A stretch of DNA of 16,061 nt from Treponema sp. Its GTDB lineage: Bacteria; Spirochaetota; Spirochaetia; Treponematales; Breznakiellaceae. Position numbers and translations under genes: made by a program. Below, piece after piece: positions 7,086-13,964 of this stretch; the stretch's first letter is position 1; each line of letters begins with the position of its first letter. The stretch spans positions 1 to 16,061 of the forward strand of contig JAIRLZ010000187.1 in assembly GCA_031259035.1 (NCBI GenBank), written 5' to 3'. A model generated the notes under the pieces. That model made no database searches, was not told the origin of the DNA, and saw only the letters and a program-made list of their open reading frames with translations.

Positions 7086-8219
7086 GTGAGAATAGGGATT
7101 GATACCTTTGCCTGCGCCGGGGGCAAGTCGGCGGTTGGCGCATATTTACTGCAACTCTTAAAGCGGATTCCGCCGTCCGGCGGACAATACGAATTATTCG
7201 GATGGGAATTCGACCGCTTCGCCTATAAAGAAACTGCCCCTCAATTTGAGTTCATCTCCCAATGTTCTGTAAACAGACGGTTGGCAAATCTCAGTTGGCA
7301 TCTGTTTCAATACCCTAAATTCGCAAAAAAACGCGACTATGCGGCCTGCTTTTTTCCGGCCGCGCACAAACGGCTTCCCAACAACTCGCCTTGCCCCACC
7401 ATAGGAACGATTCATGATATGGCCGCCTATTGGAGCATCCGCGAAAATAAAGATCCGTTAGGCCGCATCATCCGCTTTGTGTTCCCCAACATTCTGCGTC
7501 AAATGGAGAAGATTATCGCGGTAAGCGGTTTTGTCAAACAGGAATTGATCGACATTGCCAAAGTGAAAGAATCCCGTATTGAGGTGGTGCCGGACGGCAT
7601 TGATACAACGGTTTTCTATCCGCGTCCTAAAAATGTGGACAGCGTGGTGTTGATTCAACCCTTCAGTTTCCGCCAGCCCTATATTCTGTATACCTCGCGC
7701 ATTGAATATCCAATCAAAAATCACATCAAGTTGATCGAAGCTTTTGACATCTTTAAAGAAAGAACCCATTATCCGCATAAACTCATTCTCGCGGGAAGCG
7801 AGAGCCACGGCGCGGAAAAAGTTAAAGCGGCCGCCAGTTCCGCAACGTACAAGACCGACATATTTTTTCCCGGACATTTTCCCCAAAAGAACCTTCCGGA
7901 ATTGTACGCAGGCGCCGATATGGCGGTGATTCCCTCCCTTTACGAAGGGTTTGGCATGGGCGTCCTTGAAGCGATGGCGTCAGGCGTGCCGGTGGCATGC
8001 GCCCGCGCCGCGTCGCTTCCCGAAACCGCCGACCACGCGGCTCTGTATTTCGATCCGAATGACGCCGAAGACATAGCCGACCGGATCGTAACGCTGGCGA
8101 TGAATCATGATGTTTACCATAATTGCCGCTCTCTGGGACTTGAACGGGTAAAAACCTATTCGTGGGAGCGTTGCGCCGAACGGACGCTGGGCATCATTCA
8201 GGCGACGACCGGCAAATAA
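7086..8219 (+). CDS. GT4-family glycosyltransferase
   Basis: The start is a GTG at 7086, 12 bp after the GH57-like stop, giving 377 residues with a GT-B fold. Visible family features are TIGTIHDMAAY in the N-terminal domain, IAVSGFVKQELI with VPDGID in the linker, and SRIEYPIKNHIKLIEAF at the start of the nucleotide-sugar domain. The EX7E motif lies at Glu287 and Glu295 within PSLYEGFGMGVLEAMASG. The protein would transfer a sugar from a nucleotide-sugar donor; the acceptor cannot be read from sequence. No membrane helix is evident, so it is probably cytoplasmic or peripheral. Close coupling to the GH57-like gene suggests a joint role in an alpha-linked glucan or glycoconjugate, which is inference. 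It ends only 19 bp from the convergently transcribed membrane fusion protein gene. Confidence 0.9.
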   Translation: MRIGIDTFACAGGKSAVGAYLLQLLKRIPPSGGQYELFGWEFDRFAYKETAPQFEFISQCSVNRRLANLSWHLFQYPKFAKKRDYAACFFPAAHKRLPNNSPCPTIGTIHDMAAYWSIRENKDPLGRIIRFVFPNILRQMEKIIAVSGFVKQELIDIAKVKESRIEVVPDGIDTTVFYPRPKNVDSVVLIQPFSFRQPYILYTSRIEYPIKNHIKLIEAFDIFKERTHYPHKLILAGSESHGAEKVKAAASSATYKTDIFFPGHFPQKNLPELYAGADMAVIPSLYEGFGMGVLEAMASGVPVACARAASLPETADHAALYFDPNDAEDIADRIVTLAMNHDVYHNCRSLGLERVKTYSWERCAERTLGIIQATTGK

Positions 8220-8238
8220 CCTCTCCACTCTGGCGGAG

Positions 8239-9213
8239 CTACTCAACCACCCGCACCGGATCGCCGTCTGACAAAAAATTCTGTCCCGCAACTATCACCT
8301 TCTCGCCCAACGCAAGTCCTTCCGCTATCTCAACCATGCTTTCACTCTCAAGCCCAAGCGCAACCTCCTTCCGCCGCGCCCTGCCTTCATCGTCAACCGT
8401 GAACACAATGTAGACGCCGTAGGTGTTGATAAGCGCGTCGCGGGGAATGACCTTTACGTCTGTCCTGCTGTGAGTGACGAGCGACACTTGGGCGAACATG
8501 CCGGCTTTGACCCGGCTGTCCCGCTGGTTGAACTTCAGCCGTATCCGCAATGTGCGGCTTGAAGGATCAAGTACGGGACTCACCTCATCAACCGCCGCCA
8601 TGAAGGTTTCACCCGGAAAGGCTTCCATGGAAACGGCGGCGGGCAACCCTTTTTGTACCGAAGACACATAACGCTCAGGCACAAATGTCTCCACCAGCAG
8701 GTTGGAAAGGTCGCCCACCGTGTAAATTGCGGTTGCGGTGGACACCGTATTGCCCGCCGCAACCGGGGAGGACATAATCGTTCCGTTTATGGTTGACACA
8801 ATGGGGCTTTGCGAAAAAACTTCGCCGGGACGAGACGGATCAACCAGCGCAACCACCTGCCCCCGCGCAACCGGATCCCCAATTTTGAGCCGCAACTCCG
8901 ACAGCTTGCCCGCAACGGTCGGGTAAATGGAAACGTCCCTGCCCGTGAGTATGTCTCCGTTTATCAGGATGGTGTTTTCGATTGCGCCGTTCTCAACTGC
9001 CACGGTCCGTACCGCAAGCGCGTTTCTCGCGGCAGTAGCGGTGTTGCCGCCGCTTTGCGACGAGGTTTGCCGGGGAACGGCGTTTTGCCCCGCGTCCTGA
9101 GGGCGTCTTTTTTGTAGGTACGAAAATACGATGCACAGTACGAATATAAAAATAAGCGCGAGAATAATGATGGTCGCCACTCTTCGTGTATAGCGTGTCC
9201 TTGATCTATTCAT
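8239..9213 (-). CDS. Membrane fusion protein (periplasmic adaptor) of an efflux system, hairpin-less type
   Basis: The 324-residue protein has a basic N-terminus and one membrane anchor at about residues 12-33, then a low-complexity Gln/Ser/Ala linker. The two lipoyl half-motifs follow (VSIYPTVAGKLSELRLKIGD and SPIVSTINGTIMSSPVAAGN), then a beta-barrel (LLVETFVPER onward) and a C-terminal membrane-proximal domain ending in VAGQNFLSDGDPVRVVE. The half-motifs are separated by only about 20 residues, so the alpha-helical hairpin that docks adaptors such as AcrA onto TolC is absent. A hairpin-less adaptor is known in Borrelia (BesA), which fits a spirochaete. The ATG is 3 bp after the tolC-like stop, so the two genes are one operon. 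No inner-membrane pump gene lies beside it. Confidence 0.92.
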   Translation of the reverse strand: MNRSRTRYTRRVATIIILALIFIFVLCIVFSYLQKRRPQDAGQNAVPRQTSSQSGGNTATAARNALAVRTVAVENGAIENTILINGDILTGRDVSIYPTVAGKLSELRLKIGDPVARGQVVALVDPSRPGEVFSQSPIVSTINGTIMSSPVAAGNTVSTATAIYTVGDLSNLLVETFVPERYVSSVQKGLPAAVSMEAFPGETFMAAVDEVSPVLDPSSRTLRIRLKFNQRDSRVKAGMFAQVSLVTHSRTDVKVIPRDALINTYGVYIVFTVDDEGRARRKEVALGLESESMVEIAEGLALGEKVIVAGQNFLSDGDPVRVVE

Positions 9214-9216
9214 ATC

Positions 9217-10551
9217 CTATACCCCACTCATTAAATCGACGTTAACCGCAGCCTCTAAGTCCAATATGCCCAGTTTGTACGCCAATTCCGCGCTTAAAAG
9301 CTGCTGACGAGCGGCGGTCAAGGCGTTGCGGGCATCTTCCAGCGTTAACACCTCCACCGCGCCTTGTTGGAACGCCTGCTCCGTGAGCTGGTACGCGCGT
9401 TCAGCGATATTCACCTGCATACGAGCTATCTCAATAGTTCTCCACAAATTCCACAAATTTGCACACAAGTTTTTGATCTCATTTTTAGCGGTATTTTCAA
9501 TACTCACCAGATCAAGCCGCGCCTTTTCAATATCCGTTTCCGCGGTTCTCAAGGTTTGATCCGATTTCGTTCCCGGTATCCACGGGTCAATGGGAATGGC
9601 AACCGAAAGGCTTCCGGTTATACTGTCGGAAAACCGCCCCTGGAGGGCGGCGCTTCCCGTCCCTCCTTTCCATTGAATGGAAGCGCTCACCGAAGGCGCC
9701 TTGCTTGACAGAATTTTTTGCCGTTTGGCAAGTTCAAGCCGCTCAATAGTCTGTCGCTGCCTCACGATGTCGGGTCTCTTGGGAAGAATATCCCGTATAA
9801 GCGACTCAGCGTCAAAAGAAGTCTTCTCGCTTTCAATTGCGCCGTCAAGCGCCACGTGATCGGCAGAGACGTCCATGCCGAGCAGGGTCAGAAAATCTCT
9901 CAGATGGGACTCATACTGAATGGACGCCTTGTTCACGTCAAGACGGGCGTTCTCCATCGCAAATTGGGCTTGCATATCGCTCCGTTCGGAAATAAGCCCG
10001 TTTCTGAAAGCGACGGCGCTTTTTTCCCGCTGTTTCTGCGCCAGATCGAGCTTTTCCTCCAAAAGCGTGATGTTTTGTTTTTCCGCAAGCAGGTTGTAAA
10101 AAGCCTTCGTAATCTGTATGCCGATCTGCCGCTTCGTGTCTTCGTAGGTCAACAACTGGCTCTGATACGCAAGGGTGATAATTCGCATGGACAAAGGAAG
10201 TCCGGCGTTCAGGGAAAGGCTCACGCCTGCTGAAAGGCTGTAACTGAAATTGTTTTCTTCCAATGTGAAACCGCCGTTGGAAAAGAGATTCGATCCGTAA
10301 CTGATGCCCGCGCCTGCGCTTAGGGAGGGAAAAAATTCTGACCACAGGTTGGACGCCGAATATGCGGCGGATTCAAGATCGAGGGCGTTTTTTTGCAGGC
10401 TGACGCTCTGCTGTACAGCGCGTTCTTGCGCTTCTTCCAGCGTAATGTGTATAACATTCGTCTGTTGGGCGGCCAAGAAACAGCCGCCTTTCAATGGCAG
10501 CAAAGAAAAAAAGAATAAAAAAATATGCTTTGCCGTACCGATTCTTTTCAT
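9217..10551 (-). CDS. TolC-family outer-membrane efflux protein
   Basis: The 444-residue protein has an N-terminal signal sequence (basic start, Phe/Leu-rich core, probable cleavage near FLAAQQ). Two repeats of the outer-membrane efflux protein domain follow, each with long amphipathic helices rich in Ala, Gln, Leu and Glu; characteristic starts are ITLEEAQERAVQQSVSLQKN and a C-terminal LTLEDARNALTAARQQLLSA. This family forms trimeric beta-barrel and alpha-tunnel exit ducts working with a periplasmic adaptor and an inner-membrane transporter. The adaptor gene follows after 3 bp. No good ribosome-binding site precedes the ATG at 10551; the upstream bases belong to the palindromic repeat pair. 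A Cys near residue 24 (GGC) is probably inside the signal peptide rather than a lipidation site. Confidence 0.93.
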   Translation of the reverse strand: MKRIGTAKHIFLFFFSLLPLKGGCFLAAQQTNVIHITLEEAQERAVQQSVSLQKNALDLESAAYSASNLWSEFFPSLSAGAGISYGSNLFSNGGFTLEENNFSYSLSAGVSLSLNAGLPLSMRIITLAYQSQLLTYEDTKRQIGIQITKAFYNLLAEKQNITLLEEKLDLAQKQREKSAVAFRNGLISERSDMQAQFAMENARLDVNKASIQYESHLRDFLTLLGMDVSADHVALDGAIESEKTSFDAESLIRDILPKRPDIVRQRQTIERLELAKRQKILSSKAPSVSASIQWKGGTGSAALQGRFSDSITGSLSVAIPIDPWIPGTKSDQTLRTAETDIEKARLDLVSIENTAKNEIKNLCANLWNLWRTIEIARMQVNIAERAYQLTEQAFQQGAVEVLTLEDARNALTAARQQLLSAELAYKLGILDLEAAVNVDLMSGV

Positions 10552-10560
10552 TTGTCAATT

Positions 10561-10612
10561 AGGCTTTTCAAAACGCGCCTTTGAGCGACAGATTTTGGAA
10601 CACACTCACTTT
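10561..10612. repeat. Palindromic repeat copy A (degenerate), first unit of a 52-bp tandem pair
   Basis: It starts with AGGCTTTTCAAAACGCGCCT and ends with GATTTTGGAACACACTCACTTT. It aligns along its length with copy B next to it, with one single-base deletion and one insertion. The inverted arms are imperfect (TTTTCAAAAC against GATTTTGGAACA). It sits just upstream of the tolC-like start. Confidence 0.7.
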
Positions 10613-10664
10613 AGGCTGTTCCAAAACGCACCTTATGGCGTCAGTTTTGGAACAGGCTCACTTA
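10613..10664. repeat. Palindromic repeat copy B, second unit of the tandem pair
   Basis: Arms at 10613-10627 (AGGCTGTTCCAAAAC) and 10644-10658 (GTTTTGGAACAGGCT) pair with one mismatch around a 16-base core, GCACCTTATGGCGTCA. The core can extend the stem further (ACGC-CC against GGCGT). The CTCACTT that follows is also present after copy A, so the repeated unit includes flanking sequence. Confidence 0.85.
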
Positions 10665-10841
10665 TAATAAACAAGTTTTACCTTCTCAAGATACACAATT
10701 CATCCCGTTGAGCTGAAAAATGTTCTGAACAGAGCGCATCCGCCCGCCCTAAGGCTTTTTAATTATAGAAAGGTTCCTTGAAGATAAAAACCTGCCAAAC
10801 GGATTGCGGCGGCGCCGCGCCTGATTTATCGGACGCCAGAC

Positions 10842-11825
10842 CTAAGCGCCAGCCGCGTTCAGCCACTCAGCCGCGCAATGCGCCGCTATGGCCCCCTCTC
10901 CGGCGGCCACTACCACCTGACGGAAAGGCGTCGCGCGTACATCGCCTGCGGCGAAAAGTCCCGGAATGGAAGTTTCCATTCGCTGATTCGTTATGATATA
11001 GCCCGCTTCATCAAGGACGAGACCTTCTATGTCCGGCATCTGCGGCAACGATCCGGCAAAGATGAACACCGCATCCGCCGGCTCTTCAAATTTTTCGCCG
11101 GTGACGGTGTTCTCAAGCGACACGGCGGCGACATTCTCGTCCGCACTCTGTGCGCCACTTCGTGCGCCACTCTGTGCGCCGCTCTGTGCGCCGCCTTTTA
11201 TTGCGGTAAGCCGCGTGTTAAAACGCACCGTTATATTGGGATTGCGCAACGTTCGTTCCGCTATCGCTTTCTGGGCGCGGAGTTTGTCCCGCCTATGCAA
11301 CAGGATGACGGTTTTGGTAAGCCGCGCAAGATAGCGGGCTTCATCGCAGGCCGCGTCGCCTCCGCCTACCACGAAGATTCGCTTGTTTTTAAAAAAAGGC
11401 CCGTCACAGGTGGCGCAGTACGAGACGCCCTTCCCGTACAATTCAACCTCGCCAGGCACGTTGAGAAGTTTCCGTTTGACGCCGGTCGCTATGATCACCG
11501 AAGAAGCGGTCAGGGTTTCGTCTTGTGTCGCCGCTTCGAATGCCGCGGTGTTTTTCCTCATGCTTTTCACGGTTCCGCTTATAAAGCGGGCGCCGAACTG
11601 CTCCGCTTGCCTGCGCATGTCTTCGGCGACTTCAAAGCCGGTTTTCGGCTCTTGCCCTTCCGTTCCAATGTTTCCCGGGTAATTTTCCAGTCTGTCGATA
11701 AGCAGCGCCTGTCCACCCGGCGCAAGCTGTTCAACAACCGTTGTCACAAGACCGGAACGGCTTCCGTATTGCGCGGCGGCGAGTCCCGCAGGACCCGCCC
11801 CTATAATAAGCAAATCGCTGGTCAT
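10842..11825 (-). CDS. trxB: Thioredoxin-disulfide reductase
   Basis: The ATG at 11825 was chosen over upstream in-frame starts because AAGGAA (11831-11836) precedes it and the product then begins directly with MTSDLLIIGAGPAG, giving 327 residues. It is an FAD- and NADPH-dependent flavoenzyme that keeps thioredoxin reduced in the cytoplasm. FAD motif GAGPAG is at residues 9-14, the redox-active CATC at Cys137/Cys140, the NADPH motif VVGGGDAACDEA around 152-163 with the HRRDKLRAQ stretch after it, and the C-terminal FAD motif AAGDVRATPFRQ. An insertion made of four GAQS/GARS repeats occupies about residues 211-227 in a loop of the NADPH domain. Its start overlaps the stop of a short upstream ORF. 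The thioredoxin gene is not in this window. Confidence 0.95.
   Translation of the reverse strand: MTSDLLIIGAGPAGLAAAQYGSRSGLVTTVVEQLAPGGQALLIDRLENYPGNIGTEGQEPKTGFEVAEDMRRQAEQFGARFISGTVKSMRKNTAAFEAATQDETLTASSVIIATGVKRKLLNVPGEVELYGKGVSYCATCDGPFFKNKRIFVVGGGDAACDEARYLARLTKTVILLHRRDKLRAQKAIAERTLRNPNITVRFNTRLTAIKGGAQSGAQSGARSGAQSADENVAAVSLENTVTGEKFEEPADAVFIFAGSLPQMPDIEGLVLDEAGYIITNQRMETSIPGLFAAGDVRATPFRQVVVAAGEGAIAAHCAAEWLNAAGA
11142..11195 (-). repeat. In-frame 12-bp tandem repeat inside trxB
   Basis: Four and a half near-identical 12-bp units (plus-strand form CGCCACTCTGTG with single-base variants) encode GAQS-GAQS-GARS-GAQS. Because the unit is a multiple of three, copy number change keeps the frame. 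The usual family has a short turn here, so this is lineage-specific expansion in a surface loop. Confidence 0.9.
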
Positions 11826-11938
11826 AGCGCTTCCTTGGAGACTGTACGACGACCGGCGTCCGGTCCCGCGCAATGGGGGGCGCGTTTAGAGACGCTTCGC
11901 ATTTCCAACCGCGCCGCAACAATAGCATATACCATCAT
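11822..11938 (-). CDS. Short ORF (38 residues) translationally coupled to trxB
   Basis: Reading on the minus strand, AAGGAG (plus positions 11946-11951) stands 7 bases before an ATGATG at 11938-11933. The frame runs 38 codons, beginning MMVYAIVAARLEMRSVSKRA and ending in KEAL, and its TGA overlaps the trxB ATG as ATGA. The ribosome-binding site is the best in the surrounding gap, and the overlap matches the coupling style seen elsewhere in the window. The peptide is basic, has no recognised domain, one Cys at residue 23, and could be a leader whose translation sets trxB expression. It may also be a chance ORF; conservation would decide. Palindromic repeat copy C lies immediately upstream. Confidence 0.45.
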   Translation of the reverse strand: MMVYAIVAARLEMRSVSKRAPHCAGPDAGRRTVSKEAL

Positions 11939-11969
11939 TTCAATACTCCTTGATATAGCTTCCATCCGA

Positions 11970-12000
11970 GCTTGTTCCAAAACTGAAGTTTTGGAACAGC
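11970..12000. repeat. Palindromic repeat copy C (core-less)
   Basis: GCTTGTTCCAAAACT and AGTTTTGGAACAGC face each other with only GA between them, differing by one extra T. It has the same arms as copies A, B and D but lacks the central CGCRCCTTATGGCRTC core, as if the core had been deleted. It lies between the zinc-ribbon operon and the trxB short ORF. Confidence 0.85.
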
Positions 12001-12010
12001 CTAATCCAAT

Positions 12011-12038
12011 AAAAACAAAAAACGAGGTTTAGTTTTTT
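12011..12038 (-). terminator. Possible weak terminator after the zinc-ribbon operon
   Basis: On the minus strand an AAAAAAC / GTTTTTT stem (plus 12032-12038 and 12017-12023) with an 8-base loop is followed by G and a TTTTT tract (plus 12011-12015). The stem is almost all A/T, so termination would be inefficient. It lies about 55 bp beyond the stop of the membrane zinc-ribbon gene. Confidence 0.35.
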
Positions 12039-12050
12039 GCCGGACAAGGG

Positions 12051-12067
12051 TTCCGTTCAAAACGGAA
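12051..12067. other. Perfect 7-bp hairpin downstream of the zinc-ribbon gene
   Basis: TTCCGTT-CAA-AACGGAA forms a perfect stem with a 3-base loop, 24 bp past the stop of the membrane zinc-ribbon gene. No T-tract follows directly in either direction, so it may stabilise the 3' end of the transcript rather than terminate it. Confidence 0.4.
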
Positions 12068-12091
12068 ATGAATAACAACGCAAAGAACAAC

Positions 12092-12529
12092 TCACCTGAT
12101 GTTAAAGTACAACGCCAACATTGAAACAACCAACGCAATGCTGGTGATGATATATATCCACAGCGGCAGTTCCGTATGCTGTATAGATCGGCGGACTCTT
12201 CCTATAATACGAGAAATATCCGCGCTCGCTGACGTTTCTCGTCCGCTGGTCACGGTTTCAAAGACTTGCGCGCTTTGCGTCGCCCGTATGGGCGCGGATT
12301 GCGCCGTCTTGGTCTGCGCGTTTTCGCTTTGCCCCACCGAATATCCGCATACAGGGCAGCCGTCTTGAAAAGCCGCCACCTGATCGATAAAACCGCACGC
12401 GGGACATTTTACCGATGAAAAAGAACATCCGCAGTCTGGACATACTTTAGCGTCTTGAGGAACTTCAAAACCGCATTTATCACAGAAAAAATGAATCTGT
12501 TTTTTGGGCGCTTCTTTTTTTCTTTTCAT
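12092..12529 (-). CDS. Membrane-anchored double zinc-ribbon protein of unknown function
   Basis: The 145-residue protein opens with a Lys-rich segment. Four CxxC knuckles follow at Cys16/19, Cys30/33, Cys42/45 and Cys58/61, forming two adjacent zinc ribbons. A Ser/Thr/Gln-rich linker (about 65-100) leads to a short basic region and one C-terminal membrane helix (LWIYIITSIALVVSMLALYF), so the ribbons probably face the cytoplasm. Proteins of this layout are widespread in bacteria but rarely characterised, so I assign no function. It starts 25 bp after the FmdB-like stop and is probably the last gene of the ileS-side operon. Confidence 0.85.
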   Translation of the reverse strand: MKRKKEAPKKQIHFFCDKCGFEVPQDAKVCPDCGCSFSSVKCPACGFIDQVAAFQDGCPVCGYSVGQSENAQTKTAQSAPIRATQSAQVFETVTSGRETSASADISRIIGRVRRSIQHTELPLWIYIITSIALVVSMLALYFNIR

Positions 12530-12554
12530 TGCTTTTCAAAAATAACTTCGTTTT

Positions 12555-12926
12555 CTACGAGGCTTCTTTTTTCTCAACGGCTGCGCCGCCGCCGCTGGCC
12601 CTGCCATCTGCCATCAATTCTTTTTTTTGTGTTCCGGCGCCGCCGCTTTTGTCCGCAGTTGGCGCAGTCGCGCCAACTGCGCCAGTCGCGCTGTCCGTCG
12701 AGCCGTTTTTAGCCGCGTCTTTTGCGGCGCCGCCAGCGGCTGGTTTAGCCTGCGTGTCGGTGATATAAAAGCCCGCTCCTTTAAAAATAACCCCGCTTCC
12801 GCCTGTGATAAGCCGCCGGATTTCTTTCCCGCACTCAGGACAGACTTTGAGCGGCTCATCTTTCATACTTTGAAACGCTTCAAAAACGTGGCCGCAATCC
12901 TTGCATTCATATTCATACGTCGGCAT
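12555..12926 (-). CDS. FmdB-family zinc-ribbon protein with Ala/Gly-rich tail
   Basis: The ATG at 12926 follows AAGGAGA (about plus 12931-12937). The first 55 residues are a textbook FmdB/CxxC-CxxC domain: MPTYEYECKDCGHVFEAFQS with Cys8/Cys11, then VCPECGKEIRRLI with Cys29/Cys32, then the usual SGVIFKGAGFYITD ending. FmdB was named as a putative regulator of formamidase genes, but most homologues have no proven role. The remaining roughly 65 residues are low-complexity Ala, Gly, Lys, Thr and Ser and probably disordered. It is 19 bp downstream of the second lipoprotein gene. Confidence 0.92.
   Translation of the reverse strand: MPTYEYECKDCGHVFEAFQSMKDEPLKVCPECGKEIRRLITGGSGVIFKGAGFYITDTQAKPAAGGAAKDAAKNGSTDSATGAVGATAPTADKSGGAGTQKKELMADGRASGGGAAVEKKEAS
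12654..12681. repeat. Perfect 12-bp inverted repeat inside the fmdB-like tail
   Basis: CGCAGTTGGCGC and GCGCCAACTGCG, separated by AGTC, pair perfectly and are GC-rich. They lie in the low-complexity coding tail. The structure would be stable in mRNA; whether it matters or only reflects Ala/Gly-codon repetition cannot be told here. Confidence 0.8.
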
Positions 12927-12945
12927 ATATTCTCCTTTTCTTCTT

Positions 12946-13944
12946 TCAATTTACTGAAAAAAGATTGAAAAGTAAAGCGGTTTGTCCAGCGCTAAATTGA
13001 CCGATATTCACGATAAGAAAGGCGCCGTCCCGTTCCGGTACGCTGGAGAAAAGCCTCTGCATGAGGAACATCATAACATTCTGGCTATCAACGGTTTCAT
13101 CAACGCGCGCGGTGAACATACGCGCCAAGTTGAAAAGCCCAACCAAACCCATAGCTTCATCCTCACTCACGGACTCTATGCCCACCTCAATTTCGTATAG
13201 AGGCTCGGACGCCGCCGGCGCCTCGGTCCCTTTTGAAATCTTGAAAAAAAACTCGGCTATTTCCAACTCAAACGGAAAATTGTACATTTCCAGAAAAGCG
13301 TTGAGTACGGCGCCGGCGTCGTTAAGCCAACCCGCAATAACGGCGTCCCGCTTGAACATAGCGAAACCGTCGGGCGCCGCCGCGCCTGGCTCAGTCAGCG
13401 CGTTAGTCGGTGAAAATGGATCAACATTGGAAATCAGCGCGTATTTTTTGTTGAAAGCCAACGCCGCTTTATTCGTTTTTGAATGCCAGTACGAGACGGG
13501 CGCGACGAGAGACTTTGTTTTTTTCCAGTCCTTGTCAAGCCCCAGCGACAGATCGGCAAGCCCCTTTGGATATGACCCGCGGGCGAAAAGCATAAAAGCG
13601 GGAGCGTCCAGCCCGTCAGCCCCATCCTTTTCGGGATAAAAGGCGGCCGTTATCATGGCGGTTTTGTCCAGCATCAACGCGGCGTCTTTGACGCTGCGTC
13701 CATTGAAAGAAAGCAAATCAAGAATGGGGCGGCTTCCTTGGGCGTCAATAGAGAGGTACACGCCGCCGCCCTTCGCAAGCGGCTCAAATTCACCGGCGTT
13801 ATCCAGAGCAATAAAAGGATTCTGAGCCTTCTTGGGCGCCGAACCAGCCGAGGCGCAGGAGAAAAATAACAGGGCAAGGCATATGGCGCATACTACGGCG
13901 CAGATGGCTGCGCCGCGGGTCGTATAAAAAAAATTCTTCATCAT
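12946..13944 (-). CDS. Putative lipoprotein, paralogue of the upstream lipoprotein gene (second copy)
   Basis: I prefer the ATG at 13944 (332 residues), with GAAGAT upstream, over an in-frame TTG at 13959. The product begins with a long signal peptide ending LALLFFSC, where Cys30 would be lipidated; the lipobox is loose, as is common in spirochaetes. The mature part shares a clear pattern with the adjacent upstream protein: an AGEF-plus-LAKGGGVYLSID opening, MLDKTAMITAAFYP, a GSYPKGLADLSL segment, DWKK, ALISNVDPFS, AVIAGWLNDAGAVLN, and a C-terminal GLFNLARMF and ALLFNLF. Function is not recognisable from motifs. With ileS next door it may be related to the treponemal outer-membrane lipoprotein TP0453, inferred from remembered synteny only. 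Confidence 0.85.
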   Translation of the reverse strand: MMKNFFYTTRGAAICAVVCAICLALLFFSCASAGSAPKKAQNPFIALDNAGEFEPLAKGGGVYLSIDAQGSRPILDLLSFNGRSVKDAALMLDKTAMITAAFYPEKDGADGLDAPAFMLFARGSYPKGLADLSLGLDKDWKKTKSLVAPVSYWHSKTNKAALAFNKKYALISNVDPFSPTNALTEPGAAAPDGFAMFKRDAVIAGWLNDAGAVLNAFLEMYNFPFELEIAEFFFKISKGTEAPAASEPLYEIEVGIESVSEDEAMGLVGLFNLARMFTARVDETVDSQNVMMFLMQRLFSSVPERDGAFLIVNIGQFSAGQTALLFNLFSVN

Positions 13945-13964
13945 ATCTTCAATCTTCAAAAGTT

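Larger units (their letters stand above)
10552..10841. other. Intergenic region between tolC-like gene and trxB
   Basis: This 290-bp gap holds no convincing gene. Its left third is the tandem pair of palindromic repeats (10561-10664). A perfect TATAAT reading toward tolC lies at 10762-10767 (ATTATA on the plus strand), but the best -35 candidate at 17-bp spacing is only TTTTTA, so it is a weak promoter suggestion. A GC palindrome near 10807-10822 downstream of trxB lacks a following T-tract in the trxB direction, so I do not call a terminator. Confidence 0.5.

Noticed and set aside
8220..8238. Bidirectional terminator between the convergent GT4 and adaptor genes
   Set aside because: Only a 4- to 5-bp imperfect stem can be drawn and neither strand has a T-tract after it.
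11142..11195. Short regular repeats as a possible CRISPR array
   Set aside because: Units are contiguous 12-bp tandem copies with no spacers and lie in the trxB reading frame.
11826..11873. Upstream in-frame start giving a 343-residue TrxB
   Set aside because: The extra 16 residues are not part of the family and the ATG at 11825 has its own AAGGAA site.
10878..12032. Long plus-strand ORF of 384 codons opposite trxB
   Set aside because: It is antisense to a clear thioredoxin reductase over nearly all its length, has no recognisable domain and is rich in Arg and His as expected from a shadow frame.
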